DNA of 64,000 bases, taken from NCBI RefSeq assembly GCF_007751715.1, contig NZ_CP036292.1, positions 1,302,001 to 1,366,000 on the forward strand, read 5' to 3'. Made by a program: the position numbers and the translations under genes. This document shows positions 25,840 to 35,100 of the stretch, in pieces (the stretch's first letter is position 1; each line of letters begins with the position of its first letter). Source of the DNA: Rosistilla oblonga. Lineage in GTDB: Bacteria > Planctomycetota > Planctomycetia > Pirellulales > Pirellulaceae. The notes beneath the pieces were generated by a model. It searched no databases, was not told the origin of the DNA, and worked only from the letters and a program-made list of their open reading frames with translations.

Positions 25840-27168
25840 TTAGCCCGCAAGCGTTTGCATCGCCTTCATGGTGATCGCCAATGGCGAGACCTCGTTCGAT
25901 TTTTGCGTCAGGAATTGCTTCAACATCGGCTGCATCTCGATCGTCTTGTCGAGCTCGGGATTGGTCCCCGCGCGATAAGCTCCGATGTTGATCAGGTCTT
26001 CGTTGGTGCGGTAATTGGCCAGCCATTTGCGCAGCTGAGTCGCGGCGGCTAGCGAATTGGCCGGGATCAGTTTGGTCTGCAGACGGCTGAGGCTCTCCAA
26101 GACGTCGATCGCCGGCCAGTGCCCTTCGGAGCCAAGTTTGCGGCTGAGGAAAAAGTGGCCGTCGAGCAATCCACGCAGGTTGTCGCTGATCGGTTCGTTG
26201 TTGTCGTCACCGTCGACCAGGACGGCGTAAAACGCGGTGATCGACCCACGCTCGGTGCGACCCGATTGCTCGACCAACTTGGGCAGCGTCGAGAAGACCG
26301 ACGGCGGATAGCCGCGGGTTGTTGGAGGTTCGCCGACCGCCAGACCGATCTCTCGTTGAGCGGTTGCAAAACGGGTGATCGAATCCATCAACAGGACGAC
26401 GTTTTTGCCTTGGTCGCGAAGCGCTGTCGCGATCGCCGTGGCGGTCCAGGCCGCTTGGATCCGCATCGTTGCCGGTTGATCGTTGGTCGAAACGACAAGC
26501 GTGCTGCGAGCCATTCCCTTTTTGCCCAACGTGTGCTCGATGAACTCGCGGACCTCGCGTCCACGCTCGCCGATCAATCCGATCACGACAGCATCGGCTT
26601 TGGAGTTCTTGGCCAGCATGCCCATCAGGGTACTCTTGCCGCCACCGGCTCCGGCAAAGATGCCCAGCCGTTGTCCGAGCCCGCAAGTCAGCAGCCCATC
26701 AATCGAACGGATCCCCGTTTCGAAGACGGTCTCGATCGGCGGGCGATCCAAAGACGCGGGCGGTTCCATGTTGATCGAGGTGGAGGTCAGCGAAGCGGGC
26801 AGCGGGCGTCCGTCCAATGGGCGGCCCAATGCGTCGACGACGCGGCCGATCAGTCCCTCGCCCAATCGCAGGTTCACGCTGTGGCTCTGCAGTTCGACCG
26901 GATCGCCCGACGAGAGAGCTGATAATTCATCCATCACCGCCAGGATCGGCGAATCGTCGCGGAAGCCGATCACCTTGGCAGCGCCCTTTTGCCCGCTGCG
27001 GGTGTGGATCGTGCAGATCGAACCGACGGGCACGCTCAGCCCGCGGACCTCGACCCGATTGCCGACGATCGCATGGACCGACCCGACGACGCGGCCATCG
27101 ATCGCATTGCGGATCGTCTGGCGGTAATCGTCGGCTTTCACCAGTTCGGGGAAGGGAGCGTTCTTCAT
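25840..27168 (-). CDS. fliI: Flagellum-specific ATP synthase FliI
   Basis: ATPase of the flagellar type III export apparatus, at the cytoplasmic base of the flagellum. 442 aa, with an N-terminal beta-barrel domain, Walker A AGAGGGKST (172-180), the GERGREVREF segment, Walker B VVLLMDSITRFA, and a C-terminal helical domain including the typical LRKWLANYRTNEDLI. All catalytic motifs appear intact. It lies between fliH and fliJ with 60-90 bp spacers on one strand. Confidence 0.97.
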   Translation of the reverse strand: MKNAPFPELVKADDYRQTIRNAIDGRVVGSVHAIVGNRVEVRGLSVPVGSICTIHTRSGQKGAAKVIGFRDDSPILAVMDELSALSSGDPVELQSHSVNLRLGEGLIGRVVDALGRPLDGRPLPASLTSTSINMEPPASLDRPPIETVFETGIRSIDGLLTCGLGQRLGIFAGAGGGKSTLMGMLAKNSKADAVVIGLIGERGREVREFIEHTLGKKGMARSTLVVSTNDQPATMRIQAAWTATAIATALRDQGKNVVLLMDSITRFATAQREIGLAVGEPPTTRGYPPSVFSTLPKLVEQSGRTERGSITAFYAVLVDGDDNNEPISDNLRGLLDGHFFLSRKLGSEGHWPAIDVLESLSRLQTKLIPANSLAAATQLRKWLANYRTNEDLINIGAYRAGTNPELDKTIEMQPMLKQFLTQKSNEVSPLAITMKAMQTLAG

Positions 27169-27232
27169 GCGTTTTCCATTGGCTGCGGTCGCTTCCCGGG
27201 AAGGGATTGCGCGGGGACGGTTTCCGCCCGAT

Positions 27233-27925
27233 TCATTCTTCTTCGCTTTGCAGGCCCAGGTGTTGGGCGAGTTTTTCTAGTTGTGTCGATAGTTGTAAAT
27301 CGATGTGTCCGCCCTCTTGGCGGACCACGACGCCCATCGGTTCGACAGCTTCGTCCGGTTCGATGTGCGTTTCCTGAGGCAGGCCGGGGCGGCGGACGAC
27401 GCGATCCAGCTGTTGCCCCAAGACGCTTAACGTTTCCGGGTGGACGGCCAACGTGATCTTCCTCGCTCCGCGAACTGCATCGAGCGCTTCGTTAGCCCAT
27501 CCCAGCAGGATCTCGTCGTTTTGGTTGATCGCATTGCGAGTCAGCTTTTGTGCGACTTCAAAAGCGATCTCCAACGTGTTCTGTTGCCACTGTTGCAACC
27601 AATCGTTTTCCGTTTCCCACAGCTGATCGATCGCCGATTCGAGCGTTGCCAGCCGGCTGTGGACCGCCGAATCGACAGCGACTTTGACCCGCTGGTCGAT
27701 CACTTCGTTGGCCTCTTTCAGTCCCTCTTCGCGACCGGCTTCGCGAGCTTGCTGTTGGATCGCTTCGGCGTCGGCATGCGCTTGCTTGATGATCGCCGCG
27801 GCGGTTTGTTGAGCCTGTGCGACTTCTTGCGACGCGCGATTGGCAAAGTCGTCGAGATTAAATCCAGCCACGCCCGAGAAGCCAGGATCCTGTCTGCCCG
27901 ATTTGGATTTCAGAATGGTCGACAC
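27233..27925 (-). CDS. fliH: Flagellar assembly protein FliH
   Basis: Regulator of FliI that tethers it to the export gate. 230 aa; a long Ala/Gln/Glu helical segment (about 35-75, with AxxxG-like spacing) is followed by the FliH C-terminal domain (LEIAFEVAQKLTRNAI, GARKITLAVHPETL, HIEPDEAVEPMGVVV). It starts with GTG at 27925 (GTG TCG ACC), since no in-frame ATG lies between it and the fliG stop. Sequence similarity in this family is low; the call rests on the helix/beta pattern and position between fliG and fliI. Confidence 0.88.
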   Translation of the reverse strand: MSTILKSKSGRQDPGFSGVAGFNLDDFANRASQEVAQAQQTAAAIIKQAHADAEAIQQQAREAGREEGLKEANEVIDQRVKVAVDSAVHSRLATLESAIDQLWETENDWLQQWQQNTLEIAFEVAQKLTRNAINQNDEILLGWANEALDAVRGARKITLAVHPETLSVLGQQLDRVVRRPGLPQETHIEPDEAVEPMGVVVRQEGGHIDLQLSTQLEKLAQHLGLQSEEE

Positions 27926-27970
27926 GGTCGGTTACTCGATGGAACGGGTTAAAGGAGGCAAACGCTTCGC

Positions 27971-29092
27971 TTACGCGGCGAAACTCATTCGCGAGGGAGC
28001 CGACGCTGGCAGATGCAGTTCGGGCAGCTTACCGGCGTCGTGCAATTGCATCGCTGCGTCGTACAGTTCGCGTTGGCTGGCATCGATCTGACGCAATTCG
28101 ACGTTGTCGATCTTCCGCATCAGATCTTGCACCTCGCGGCGTTGGTTGCGAGGCAGGATCGTCAGCAACCGCTGGACGACGCGCGGGTCCATCCCGCACA
28201 ACGACAGGATCGCGGTGTCGACCTCGACCTCCAACAGCACGCGGCGAAGCGCATCGGCGGGCAAGCGTTCGATCGGGGCAAAATCGATGGGCGTCGGTTC
28301 GCTGTCGAGATCTAGGTGCAATTCATCGACGACCTCTGCCGATTCGATCGCTCCCGAATCCCATTCATCCAGCTGCTGCGGTGGCTCCGGCGGCGCCGAT
28401 TCCACAGGGGCAACGGGCTCGGGCGGCAACGATGCAGCGAGATCGGGCAGTTCGGAGAGGATTTGTTTGCGTTGGTCGAGGTCCAGGTGCGTCAGGATCG
28501 AGGCGAGCGAACGGCTGCCCGCTTGCGGTTCGGCTGGCGTCACCTTTTTCATCAACGATTGCAGGTGCTCGCTGATCTCCTGCAACGCTTGGCTGGGGAT
28601 CTCGGTGATCGCGGCCAGTCGTTGGATCGCAGATTTGCAGACCGATGTCGGCAGGTCGGACAGCAGTTGAGCGGCGACCGACGGTTGCATCGAAGCCAGC
28701 ACGATCGCGACGGTTTGCGGGTGTTCGTCCGACAGGGCGCTGACGAGCGCACGGATCGGCATCTCGTTCAGGAAATGCAGCGGGTCGCGCGATTCGGCTT
28801 CTTCTTCGGCGGAGTTCTCCGCTGGCGAAGAGGTTGCGTTGGCGGGAGCTGCCGCGGCGGCGGGCTCAGAGGCGACAGGGGTCGGGCGGGGCGTCGTGGC
28901 GTTCTGCGACTTCTGCATGAAGTCGGCGATCGCCATCTTCCGTTCCAGCGGATCGACTCCGGACAGTTGTGAGATCGCGTACCGGACCTGAGCCGCTCGC
29001 GATGGGGGCATCTTGGCCAGCAACTGGGACGCCGTGACCTGATCGAGACTGTCCAGCAAGACAGCGACGCGACGAAGCGAACCCTGATCCAC
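27971..29092 (-). CDS. fliG: Flagellar motor switch protein FliG, divergent
   Basis: Rotor protein of the C ring that couples stator force to rotation. 373 aa: an N-terminal domain (RRVAVLLDSLDQVTASQLLAKM), an Ala/Pro/Glu linker (about 75-105), a middle domain with the diagnostic DEHPQTVAIVLASM, a second acidic linker (about 220-260) and a C-terminal domain (LRRVLLEVEVDTAILSLCGM to AMQLHDAGKL). The C-terminal torque helix differs from the classical sequence. The start is best placed at GTG 29092, with GGAGG 8 nt upstream; an open frame continues to a TTG at 29122. First gene of the visible operon; fliF and fliE are not adjacent. Confidence 0.87.
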   Translation of the reverse strand: MDQGSLRRVAVLLDSLDQVTASQLLAKMPPSRAAQVRYAISQLSGVDPLERKMAIADFMQKSQNATTPRPTPVASEPAAAAAPANATSSPAENSAEEEAESRDPLHFLNEMPIRALVSALSDEHPQTVAIVLASMQPSVAAQLLSDLPTSVCKSAIQRLAAITEIPSQALQEISEHLQSLMKKVTPAEPQAGSRSLASILTHLDLDQRKQILSELPDLAASLPPEPVAPVESAPPEPPQQLDEWDSGAIESAEVVDELHLDLDSEPTPIDFAPIERLPADALRRVLLEVEVDTAILSLCGMDPRVVQRLLTILPRNQRREVQDLMRKIDNVELRQIDASQRELYDAAMQLHDAGKLPELHLPASAPSRMSFAA

Positions 29093-29100
29093 AACCAATC

Positions 29101-29105
29101 CCTCC
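29101..29105 (-). promoter_or_regulatory. Shine-Dalgarno site supporting a GTG start for fliG
   Basis: GGAGG on the minus strand, 8 nt before the GTG at 29092. It falls inside the reading frame if the TTG at 29122 were the start, so it argues for the shorter protein. Confidence 0.6.
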
Positions 29106-29370
29106 GATGAATAGACAAGCAAACACAGAAAAGCTTATAGCGAGCCGAGCTCGATGGCGGAAGAGAAGTTGCGGGGAGGGTTTGAGTGTTGGGGAACTTG
29201 GGGATGGTGTGGCGGGTGGGCAGTCTCCGGAGCTTTATCAACGCAGAGTCCGGTCGCGAGCAATGGAGAACTGCTTGCCAGCCCCCTGCCCTTGCGATTT
29301 AGGGCTATGGGGCGGGCCCCCACACAACTGACTCGCGCCGGGCCGACGAATCAAAAAAAATGCGAAAGTT

Positions 29371-29426
29371 TTTGCTAGCATAACAATTGGTGTCGTCTGG
29401 CCGAGTCGCGGTTTCGTGCTAGCAAA
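29371..29426. promoter_or_regulatory. Spaced 10-bp inverted repeat in the fliG/BON divergent region
   Basis: TTTGCTAGCA at 29371-29380 and TGCTAGCAAA at 29417-29426 are exact reverse complements, 36 nt apart; each contains GCTAGC. Possible binding site pair for a regulator of either divergent unit; no regulator is identified. Confidence 0.3.
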
Positions 29427-29543
29427 TGTTCCAGAGAATTCCAGCGCGGCGACGAGCTGAAAGCGTTGCAAGGTGGGGGGAGACAAAAGGGCCCCATGTG
29501 AGTCAAAACCTTTATAAAACGGGGGAGCTGCCAATCTGCTCAC

Positions 29544-29571
29544 TTGACATTTGCACATGCTCGGCAATAAC
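29544..29571 (+). promoter_or_regulatory. Sigma-70-type promoter candidate for the BON-domain gene
   Basis: A perfect -35 TTGACA (29544-29549), a 16-bp spacer and AATAAC (29566-29571) as -10 (4 of 6). It lies about 135 bp upstream of the BON gene start on the same strand. A 17-bp spacer with ATAACT is an alternative reading. Confidence 0.45.
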
Positions 29572-29707
29572 TTACAAGGACAGCCATTGCATCCATCGTT
29601 GCTTGCCAATGGTCCCGCAGAAACAGCATGTTATGCAATGAGATTTGCAGCACGACGTTCCTCTCCAACGTCTTTTTTATCCATGCGTCCCACGATAAGG
29701 ATATCTA

Positions 29708-29926
29708 ATGATTGACACGCTCGAACCGCAATCGTCTGTTGTTGCTCGAAATCGTCTGCACGAAAGCCCAATCACCGAGCTCCGCGATCTGGAGATCGTC
29801 GAAGATGGTGAATGCTTGTGCATCAGCGGCCGCGTTCGCTCGTTCTATCACAAGCAGCTCGCTCAAGAGACAGTTCGCCAAACCGCTCCCGGTTGGACCG
29901 TCGTCAACCGCGTCGACGTCGACTAG
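29708..29926 (+). CDS. Small stand-alone BON-like domain protein
   Basis: A 72-aa protein. After a short variable N-terminus it shows a single alpha/beta unit resembling half of a BON domain: LRDLEIVEDGECLCISGRV, then a helix (YHKQLAQETVRQTA), then the closing strand WTVVNRVDVD. BON domains bind membranes or ligands; a free-standing one of this size is a cytoplasmic candidate of unknown role. No signal peptide. The ATG follows AAGGATATCTA, a usable ribosome site, and a good promoter candidate lies upstream. It is not in an operon: the next gene is on the other strand. Confidence 0.7.
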   Translation: MIDTLEPQSSVVARNRLHESPITELRDLEIVEDGECLCISGRVRSFYHKQLAQETVRQTAPGWTVVNRVDVD

Positions 29927-30075
29927 GTTCTTCGAACACTACCTTCTGCCGTCGCTGCGGTCGTTGAAACGATCGTCAGCGAATTCGGATCGATGCCACG
30001 CTTCGATCGTCTCTACGACGTGGCTCCCAGGACTGCAGCGAGTTGCAGTTCTTCGGTAGGTCGCTCTCTCGCGGT

Positions 30076-31752
30076 CTACTCACCCTGCCACGTTCGCGTA
30101 TTCAGTTTGCCCGCTTTCAGTTCGGCCTGGCGGCGCTGCAGGTATTGGTGGGAGATCTTCCTCGCCTTGGCGCGATCGGCTTCGTCGTAATCCCAGAACT
30201 CCTGCACGATCGCCTCGCACTTCGGGTGATGGCTGCCATCGTCTCCCACGCTTTGCCGCAGCCGAGCCAGCTGGGCTTTCAGTTCAGCCACCCGTTCCGC
30301 TTGGTCGGGATCATCGTAGAGGTTCCGCGTCTCCTGCGGATCGTTCACCAGATCGTAAAGCTCCCAGCCCGCTGGCGTTTGATAACCGCCATCGTAATTG
30401 CAGCCGTAGAAGTAGATCAGCTTGTGCGTCTTAGTTCGAATGCCTAAATGCCCCGGATTGTCGTGGTGAGCCATGTGCATCCAATAGCGATAATAAGCCG
30501 CTTGCTTCCAGTCGGCCGGTTCGTTGCCGGTCTCCAGCAGCGACTTGAACGAACGCCCCTGAACCGAAGCGGGGATCTCGGCGCCAGCCAGCGCCAGCAT
30601 CGTCGGGGCGTAGTCGACGTTTTCGATGATCGTGTCGTACCGCTTCCCCGCCGGAATGCTTTTGGGATAGCGGACCAGAAACGGCATCCGCTGCGATTCT
30701 TCGAACATCCAACGCTTGTCCTGGTAGTCGTGCTCGCCCAGCATAAAACCCTGGTCGCCGGTGTAGATGATGATCGTGTTGTCGATCTGCCCCGTTTGTT
30801 CCAGATGTTGGAATAAACGGCCCAGGTTGTCATCGATTCCTTTGACGCAGCGGAGGTACTTCTTCAGGTAGGCCTGGTAGGCGAACCGCGTGTTCTCTTC
30901 GTCGCTGTATTTGGCGGGATCAAAGTCCTTGGGGAACTCGTTCGGGTAGAGTGACGGTAGATCGCCAAGGTAGGAACGTCGCAGATTGCGTCCGCCGATC
31001 GATGTGCCGATATGGGGCAGCAGTTCGTCGTTGGTACCTCGCGTGGCCAGCGATCCAAACTTGGGATCGCGATGCCACAGCGTGTCGGGCTCGGGGATCT
31101 GGACATCGGCCAGGTACGACTCGTAACGCTCGGCGTTTTCGAAGTAATCGTGAGGCGCTTTATAATGATGCATCAAGAAGAATGGCTGCTCTTGATCCCA
31201 GCCATCTTTCAACCAATCGAGCGTCAGGTCGGTGATCGCATCGCTGGAATGTTTGCCCGGAAACTGCAGTTTGTTTTTCCCCCACGGCTTGTCGCCACGA
31301 ACCAGGAATTCCGGGTCGTGGTATTTCCCCTGGCCGGGCAGCACACAGTAATAATCGAAGTCGGCCGGTTCATGGTGCAGGTGCCACTTGCCGATCATTG
31401 CGGTTTGGTAACCCGCCTTGCCCATCTGAATCGCCAGCATCTGTTCACCGGGAGCCACGCGGCCGCTCAGATCAAACGCGCCGTTGGTGTGGTTGTATTG
31501 GCCCGTCATCACGCACGCTCGCGATGGCGAACAGATCGAATTGGTGCAGAAGGCGTTGGTGAACAACGCCCCCTCTTTCGCCAATCGGTCGATGTTGGGC
31601 GTCGGGGCAACGTCGGCTAATCGGCTGCCGTAAGCGGAGATCGCGGGGGCGGCGTGGTCGTCCGACATGATGTACAGGATGTTGGGGCGATCTGCGGTCA
31701 TCGCGATCGATGGCACAGATACGAGCAAAAACGGCAGCAACGTCCGCAGCAT
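30076..31752 (-). CDS. Secreted sulfatase (S1 family)
   Basis: A 558-aa exported sulfatase with a signal peptide (about 1-20, MLRTLLPFLLVSVPSIAMTA). Active-site motifs: RPNILYIMSDDHAAPAISAYG (Asp-Asp metal site), the formylglycine motif Cys74-S-P-S-R, GKWHLHHEP, and the late site YTGDQGFMLGEHDYQDKRWM. The C-terminal region has the DPQETRNLYDDP signature and an extra helical tail. The ATG follows GGAG with 8 nt spacing. It lies divergent from the DUF4175 gene. It resembles heparan/mucin-type polysaccharide sulfatases, but the substrate cannot be assigned by reading. Confidence 0.95.
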   Translation of the reverse strand: MLRTLLPFLLVSVPSIAMTADRPNILYIMSDDHAAPAISAYGSRLADVAPTPNIDRLAKEGALFTNAFCTNSICSPSRACVMTGQYNHTNGAFDLSGRVAPGEQMLAIQMGKAGYQTAMIGKWHLHHEPADFDYYCVLPGQGKYHDPEFLVRGDKPWGKNKLQFPGKHSSDAITDLTLDWLKDGWDQEQPFFLMHHYKAPHDYFENAERYESYLADVQIPEPDTLWHRDPKFGSLATRGTNDELLPHIGTSIGGRNLRRSYLGDLPSLYPNEFPKDFDPAKYSDEENTRFAYQAYLKKYLRCVKGIDDNLGRLFQHLEQTGQIDNTIIIYTGDQGFMLGEHDYQDKRWMFEESQRMPFLVRYPKSIPAGKRYDTIIENVDYAPTMLALAGAEIPASVQGRSFKSLLETGNEPADWKQAAYYRYWMHMAHHDNPGHLGIRTKTHKLIYFYGCNYDGGYQTPAGWELYDLVNDPQETRNLYDDPDQAERVAELKAQLARLRQSVGDDGSHHPKCEAIVQEFWDYDEADRAKARKISHQYLQRRQAELKAGKLNTRTWQGE

Positions 31753-32115
31753 AAAATCGACTCCTGGAGAGATTCAGTTCAAAGTCAGCGCTAACCGACC
31801 AAAGCGAGTCTAATCGTTCGGCGGCGCGAGGAATCAACCTAGTGGCTTCTGGCGGGGAAATAAAGCAACCGTGCGCGTTGCGAAGGCGGGAAACGCTCGG
31901 ATTGGAACGTCCGCGATGCGCGTTCTGATCGCTTTCGCTCTGCGGCGATATCGTTTGCCGTTGGGAGAGCGGTGGTTTCTGCGGCGGCACTCCCGACCAG
32001 CGACATCTCGCGCATTGGGGCGACAACGTAGTTCGGCGCTCGGCGGCGCGATACAATCGCAGAGAGTGTGGTGAGCGTTTGACGTGGTGACACGCTGGAA
32101 TGGAGGGATCGCGAT
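31753..32115. other. Divergent intergenic region, sulfatase to DUF4175 gene
   Basis: 363 bp without a supported gene. It must carry promoters for both neighbours. TACAAT at 32052-32057 could be the -10 box for the plus-strand operon, but no good -35 is seen. GGAGGG at 32102-32107 is the ribosome site of the TTG-started DUF4175 gene. Confidence 0.45.
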
Positions 32116-35100
32116 TTGGATGCTCGACTCAAAGATCTACTGGAATCGGTTGCCAGTCGCTTGCGCCGTCAGCGGTTGCTGTGGCTGTTAGCAGCGGTCT
32201 GGCTGGCGACAGCTTTCGTTGCCCTCTCGTTGCTGTGGCAGGTCCGCAGCGGAGAGCTCTCGGCGAACGTTGCTCTTGGCGTTGCGGCGGCTACGCTGGG
32301 CGGACTGTTGGTCGCAGCCTGCGCTTTGAGTCTCTGTTCGTTCCGCGATTCCAAAGCTGTTGCCGCGCGGATCGAAGCCCACTTTCCCACGCTGCGACAA
32401 CGCTTGTTGACCGCTGTCGATCAACGCCCCGCCGACATCAACACGCCGATGAACTATCTGCAGACGGCGGTGATCGATGAGACGCTGCACCATGGCACGA
32501 CGCATCGGTGGACATTGGCCGTCGATCAAATAGCAACGCGTTTTGCCTGGTCCGTTAACGCGTTGGCGTTTGGGGTGCTGCTGTTGGTTGGGATCGGGTT
32601 AAATTCTCAGCTGGCAAACGCCAAGCACCGCGGCACCGATCCCGCCTCGCTCGCGGAACTGCAACCGTCGGCGGAGCTCTCCGTCGAGCCGGGGGATGTC
32701 GAGATCGAACGTGGCAGCAACCTCGTCGTCACCGCTCGGTTCGGAGCCAATGACCTGGGGATGTTGCCCAGCGATGTTCAATTGGTCGCTCGCCGTGGTG
32801 ACCAGCAGACGCAGTCCGCGATGACGCGGAACCTGAGTGATCCCGTCTTCGGTGGCTACCTGAACGAAGTGGTTGAGTCGACGACTTACGAAGTGCAATA
32901 CGACGGCAAGGTTTCGCCGACATATAAGGTCACCGTCTTTGATTACCCTCAGTTGCAGCGATCCGACGCGCGGCTGGTCTTCCCGCAATACACGGGACTC
33001 GAGGAAAAGCAAGTCGACGACACGCGGCGAGTCAGTGCGGTCGAGGGGACTCAGCTGACCTGGATCTGCCAGCTGAACAAACCGGTCGCCAGTTGCACGT
33101 TGGTCGACGATGAGGGTGAGGTCTTGCCATTGTCAGCCGACGCGGAGAACCCGTTGCAATATCGGGCCACGGTGACGCTGCAGCAATCGACCCGTTGGAC
33201 GTTGAAGTTGGTCGACGACGAGGGACGCGAGAACAAATATCCGCCCGAACTGGTAGCGCGCGTTCAGCCCAATCAACCGCCGGTGATGAAATTGGTCGCC
33301 GCCCGCGACGTCCGCGTCTCGCCGTTGGAAGAGCTGCAAGTTGGGGCTCGGTTTCGCGACGACTTCGGTCTGTTGCGATATGGGCTCGCCTATGCGATGG
33401 CGGGGGAGGAGCCGCACGAGATCGTGCTTGGGGAGACGACGCAGCGAAAAGAGGAGCGTGAAGCGTCGCCGATGATCGACTTCGAAGCTCTCGCTGCCGA
33501 ACCCGATCAATTGTTGTCGTACCATTTTTGGGCCGAGGATTTTGATGCCGCAGGTCAGCCGCGGCGATCCGAAAGCGACATGTTCTTTGCCGAGGTTCGG
33601 CACTTCGAAGAGATCTTTCGCGAAGGGGAACCGCCCGCTGGCGGCGAGCCACCTCCTTCGAGTCCCAACGCGCAACAAGCCGACGAACTGGCGGAATTGC
33701 AAAAGCAGATCATCACCGGAACTTGGAACTTGATCCGCCGCGAAACCGCTGCCGAACCATCGGCTGCTTTTGCGGACGACGTCGCGTTGCTGCACGAATC
33801 GCAACAGGCGGTGATCGGACAACTGCAGGAGCTGGCGGCGGAGCTGACCGATCCGCAGTCGAAAGAATATGTGCAGGCGGCTGAAGCGTTCATGCGGAAA
33901 GCTGTCACGCAATTGGCGGCTGTCGCCGATGCAAACTCTCCTCCCCTGCTCTCCCCCGCGTTGGCATCGGAGCAAGCGGCTTATCAAGGGCTGCTGAAAC
34001 TGAGGGCTCGCGAATTCGAAGTCTCGCGGCAACAGCAATCGCAATCGAAGTCGAGCAGTTCGTCGCAACAGCAACGCCAACAACAGTTGGATCAACTGGA
34101 ACTGAAAAACGACGAAAACCGATACGAGACCGAACAGCAGGCCCGTTCCGAAGAGGAGCAGCAAGCGACCGAGATGCGGCAGGTGTTGAACCGGTTGCGT
34201 GAACTCGCTCAGCGGCAAGAGGACCTCAACAAACAATTGAAGCAGCTGCAGTCGGCACTCGAAGCTGCGCAGACCGAGCAGGAGCGAGAAGAGATCCAAC
34301 GGCAATTAAAACGGCTTCGCGAAGAGCAGCAGGAACTGTTGCGCGACACCGACGAATTGGCTGATCGGATGAATGCCTCGCAGGATCAACCGGCTACGGC
34401 GGACCAACAGGAACAGCTAGCTGAGACCCGCGAGAACGTACGCCAGTCGAGCGAAGCGTTGGAGCAGCAGGATGTCTCGCAGGCGTTGTCGGCTGGCACG
34501 CGAGCGGAACGCGAGTTCAAGCAGATGCGGGATGAAGTGCGGCAGCAGGCGGCGGGCGATTTCGCCGAATCGATGCAGCAGATGCAACAACAGGCTCAGC
34601 AGTTGCAAGAGCAACAGCAAGCGATCGGCCAGGAAATCGAACAGCTGGAGGAGACAAATCCCGGATCGCTGCGAAGCCCGCAGGATCGCGATCAGATTCG
34701 CGATCGGATCGGGCAGCAACGCCAGCAGCTTGCCGATTTGCTCGATCGCATGGAACGAACGGTCAGCGATGCGGAGACCTCTGAACCGCTGTTGGCGGAA
34801 AAACTGTACGACTCGTTCCGCAAGACACAGCAACGCCGCGTCGATCAGCAGTTGGATATGACCAACCAGCTGCTCGAACGGGGACTCGATCCCGACGCGA
34901 GTCAGGCGACTGCGGCAGCCGAAGCTGGAATCGGTGAGTTGCGGGAAGAGATCGACGAAGCGGCTCAAAGCGTCCTCGGCGATCCAACCGAAAGCTTGCG
35001 GCGGGCGCTCGGCGAATTGGAGCAAGTCTCGGATCAGTTGAGCGATGAAATTCGGGAGAACGACCCGCGTGGAGCGGAGTTGGGAGATGGGGAGCCGGGA

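Larger units (their letters stand above)
29093..29707. other. Divergent intergenic region between fliG and the BON-domain gene
   Basis: About 615 bp without a supported gene. It should hold the flagellar operon promoter (-) and the promoter of the small BON gene (+, 29544-29571). No convincing sigma-54 or sigma-28 site was found for the flagellar side by eye. An exact 10-bp inverted repeat, TTTGCTAGCA (29371-29380) and TGCTAGCAAA (29417-29426), lies in the middle. Confidence 0.5.

Noticed and set aside
33133-34305. Long minus-strand frame opposite the DUF4175 coiled coil
   Set aside because: Leu/Arg-rich antisense product of a Gln/Glu-rich coding region; no independent evidence.
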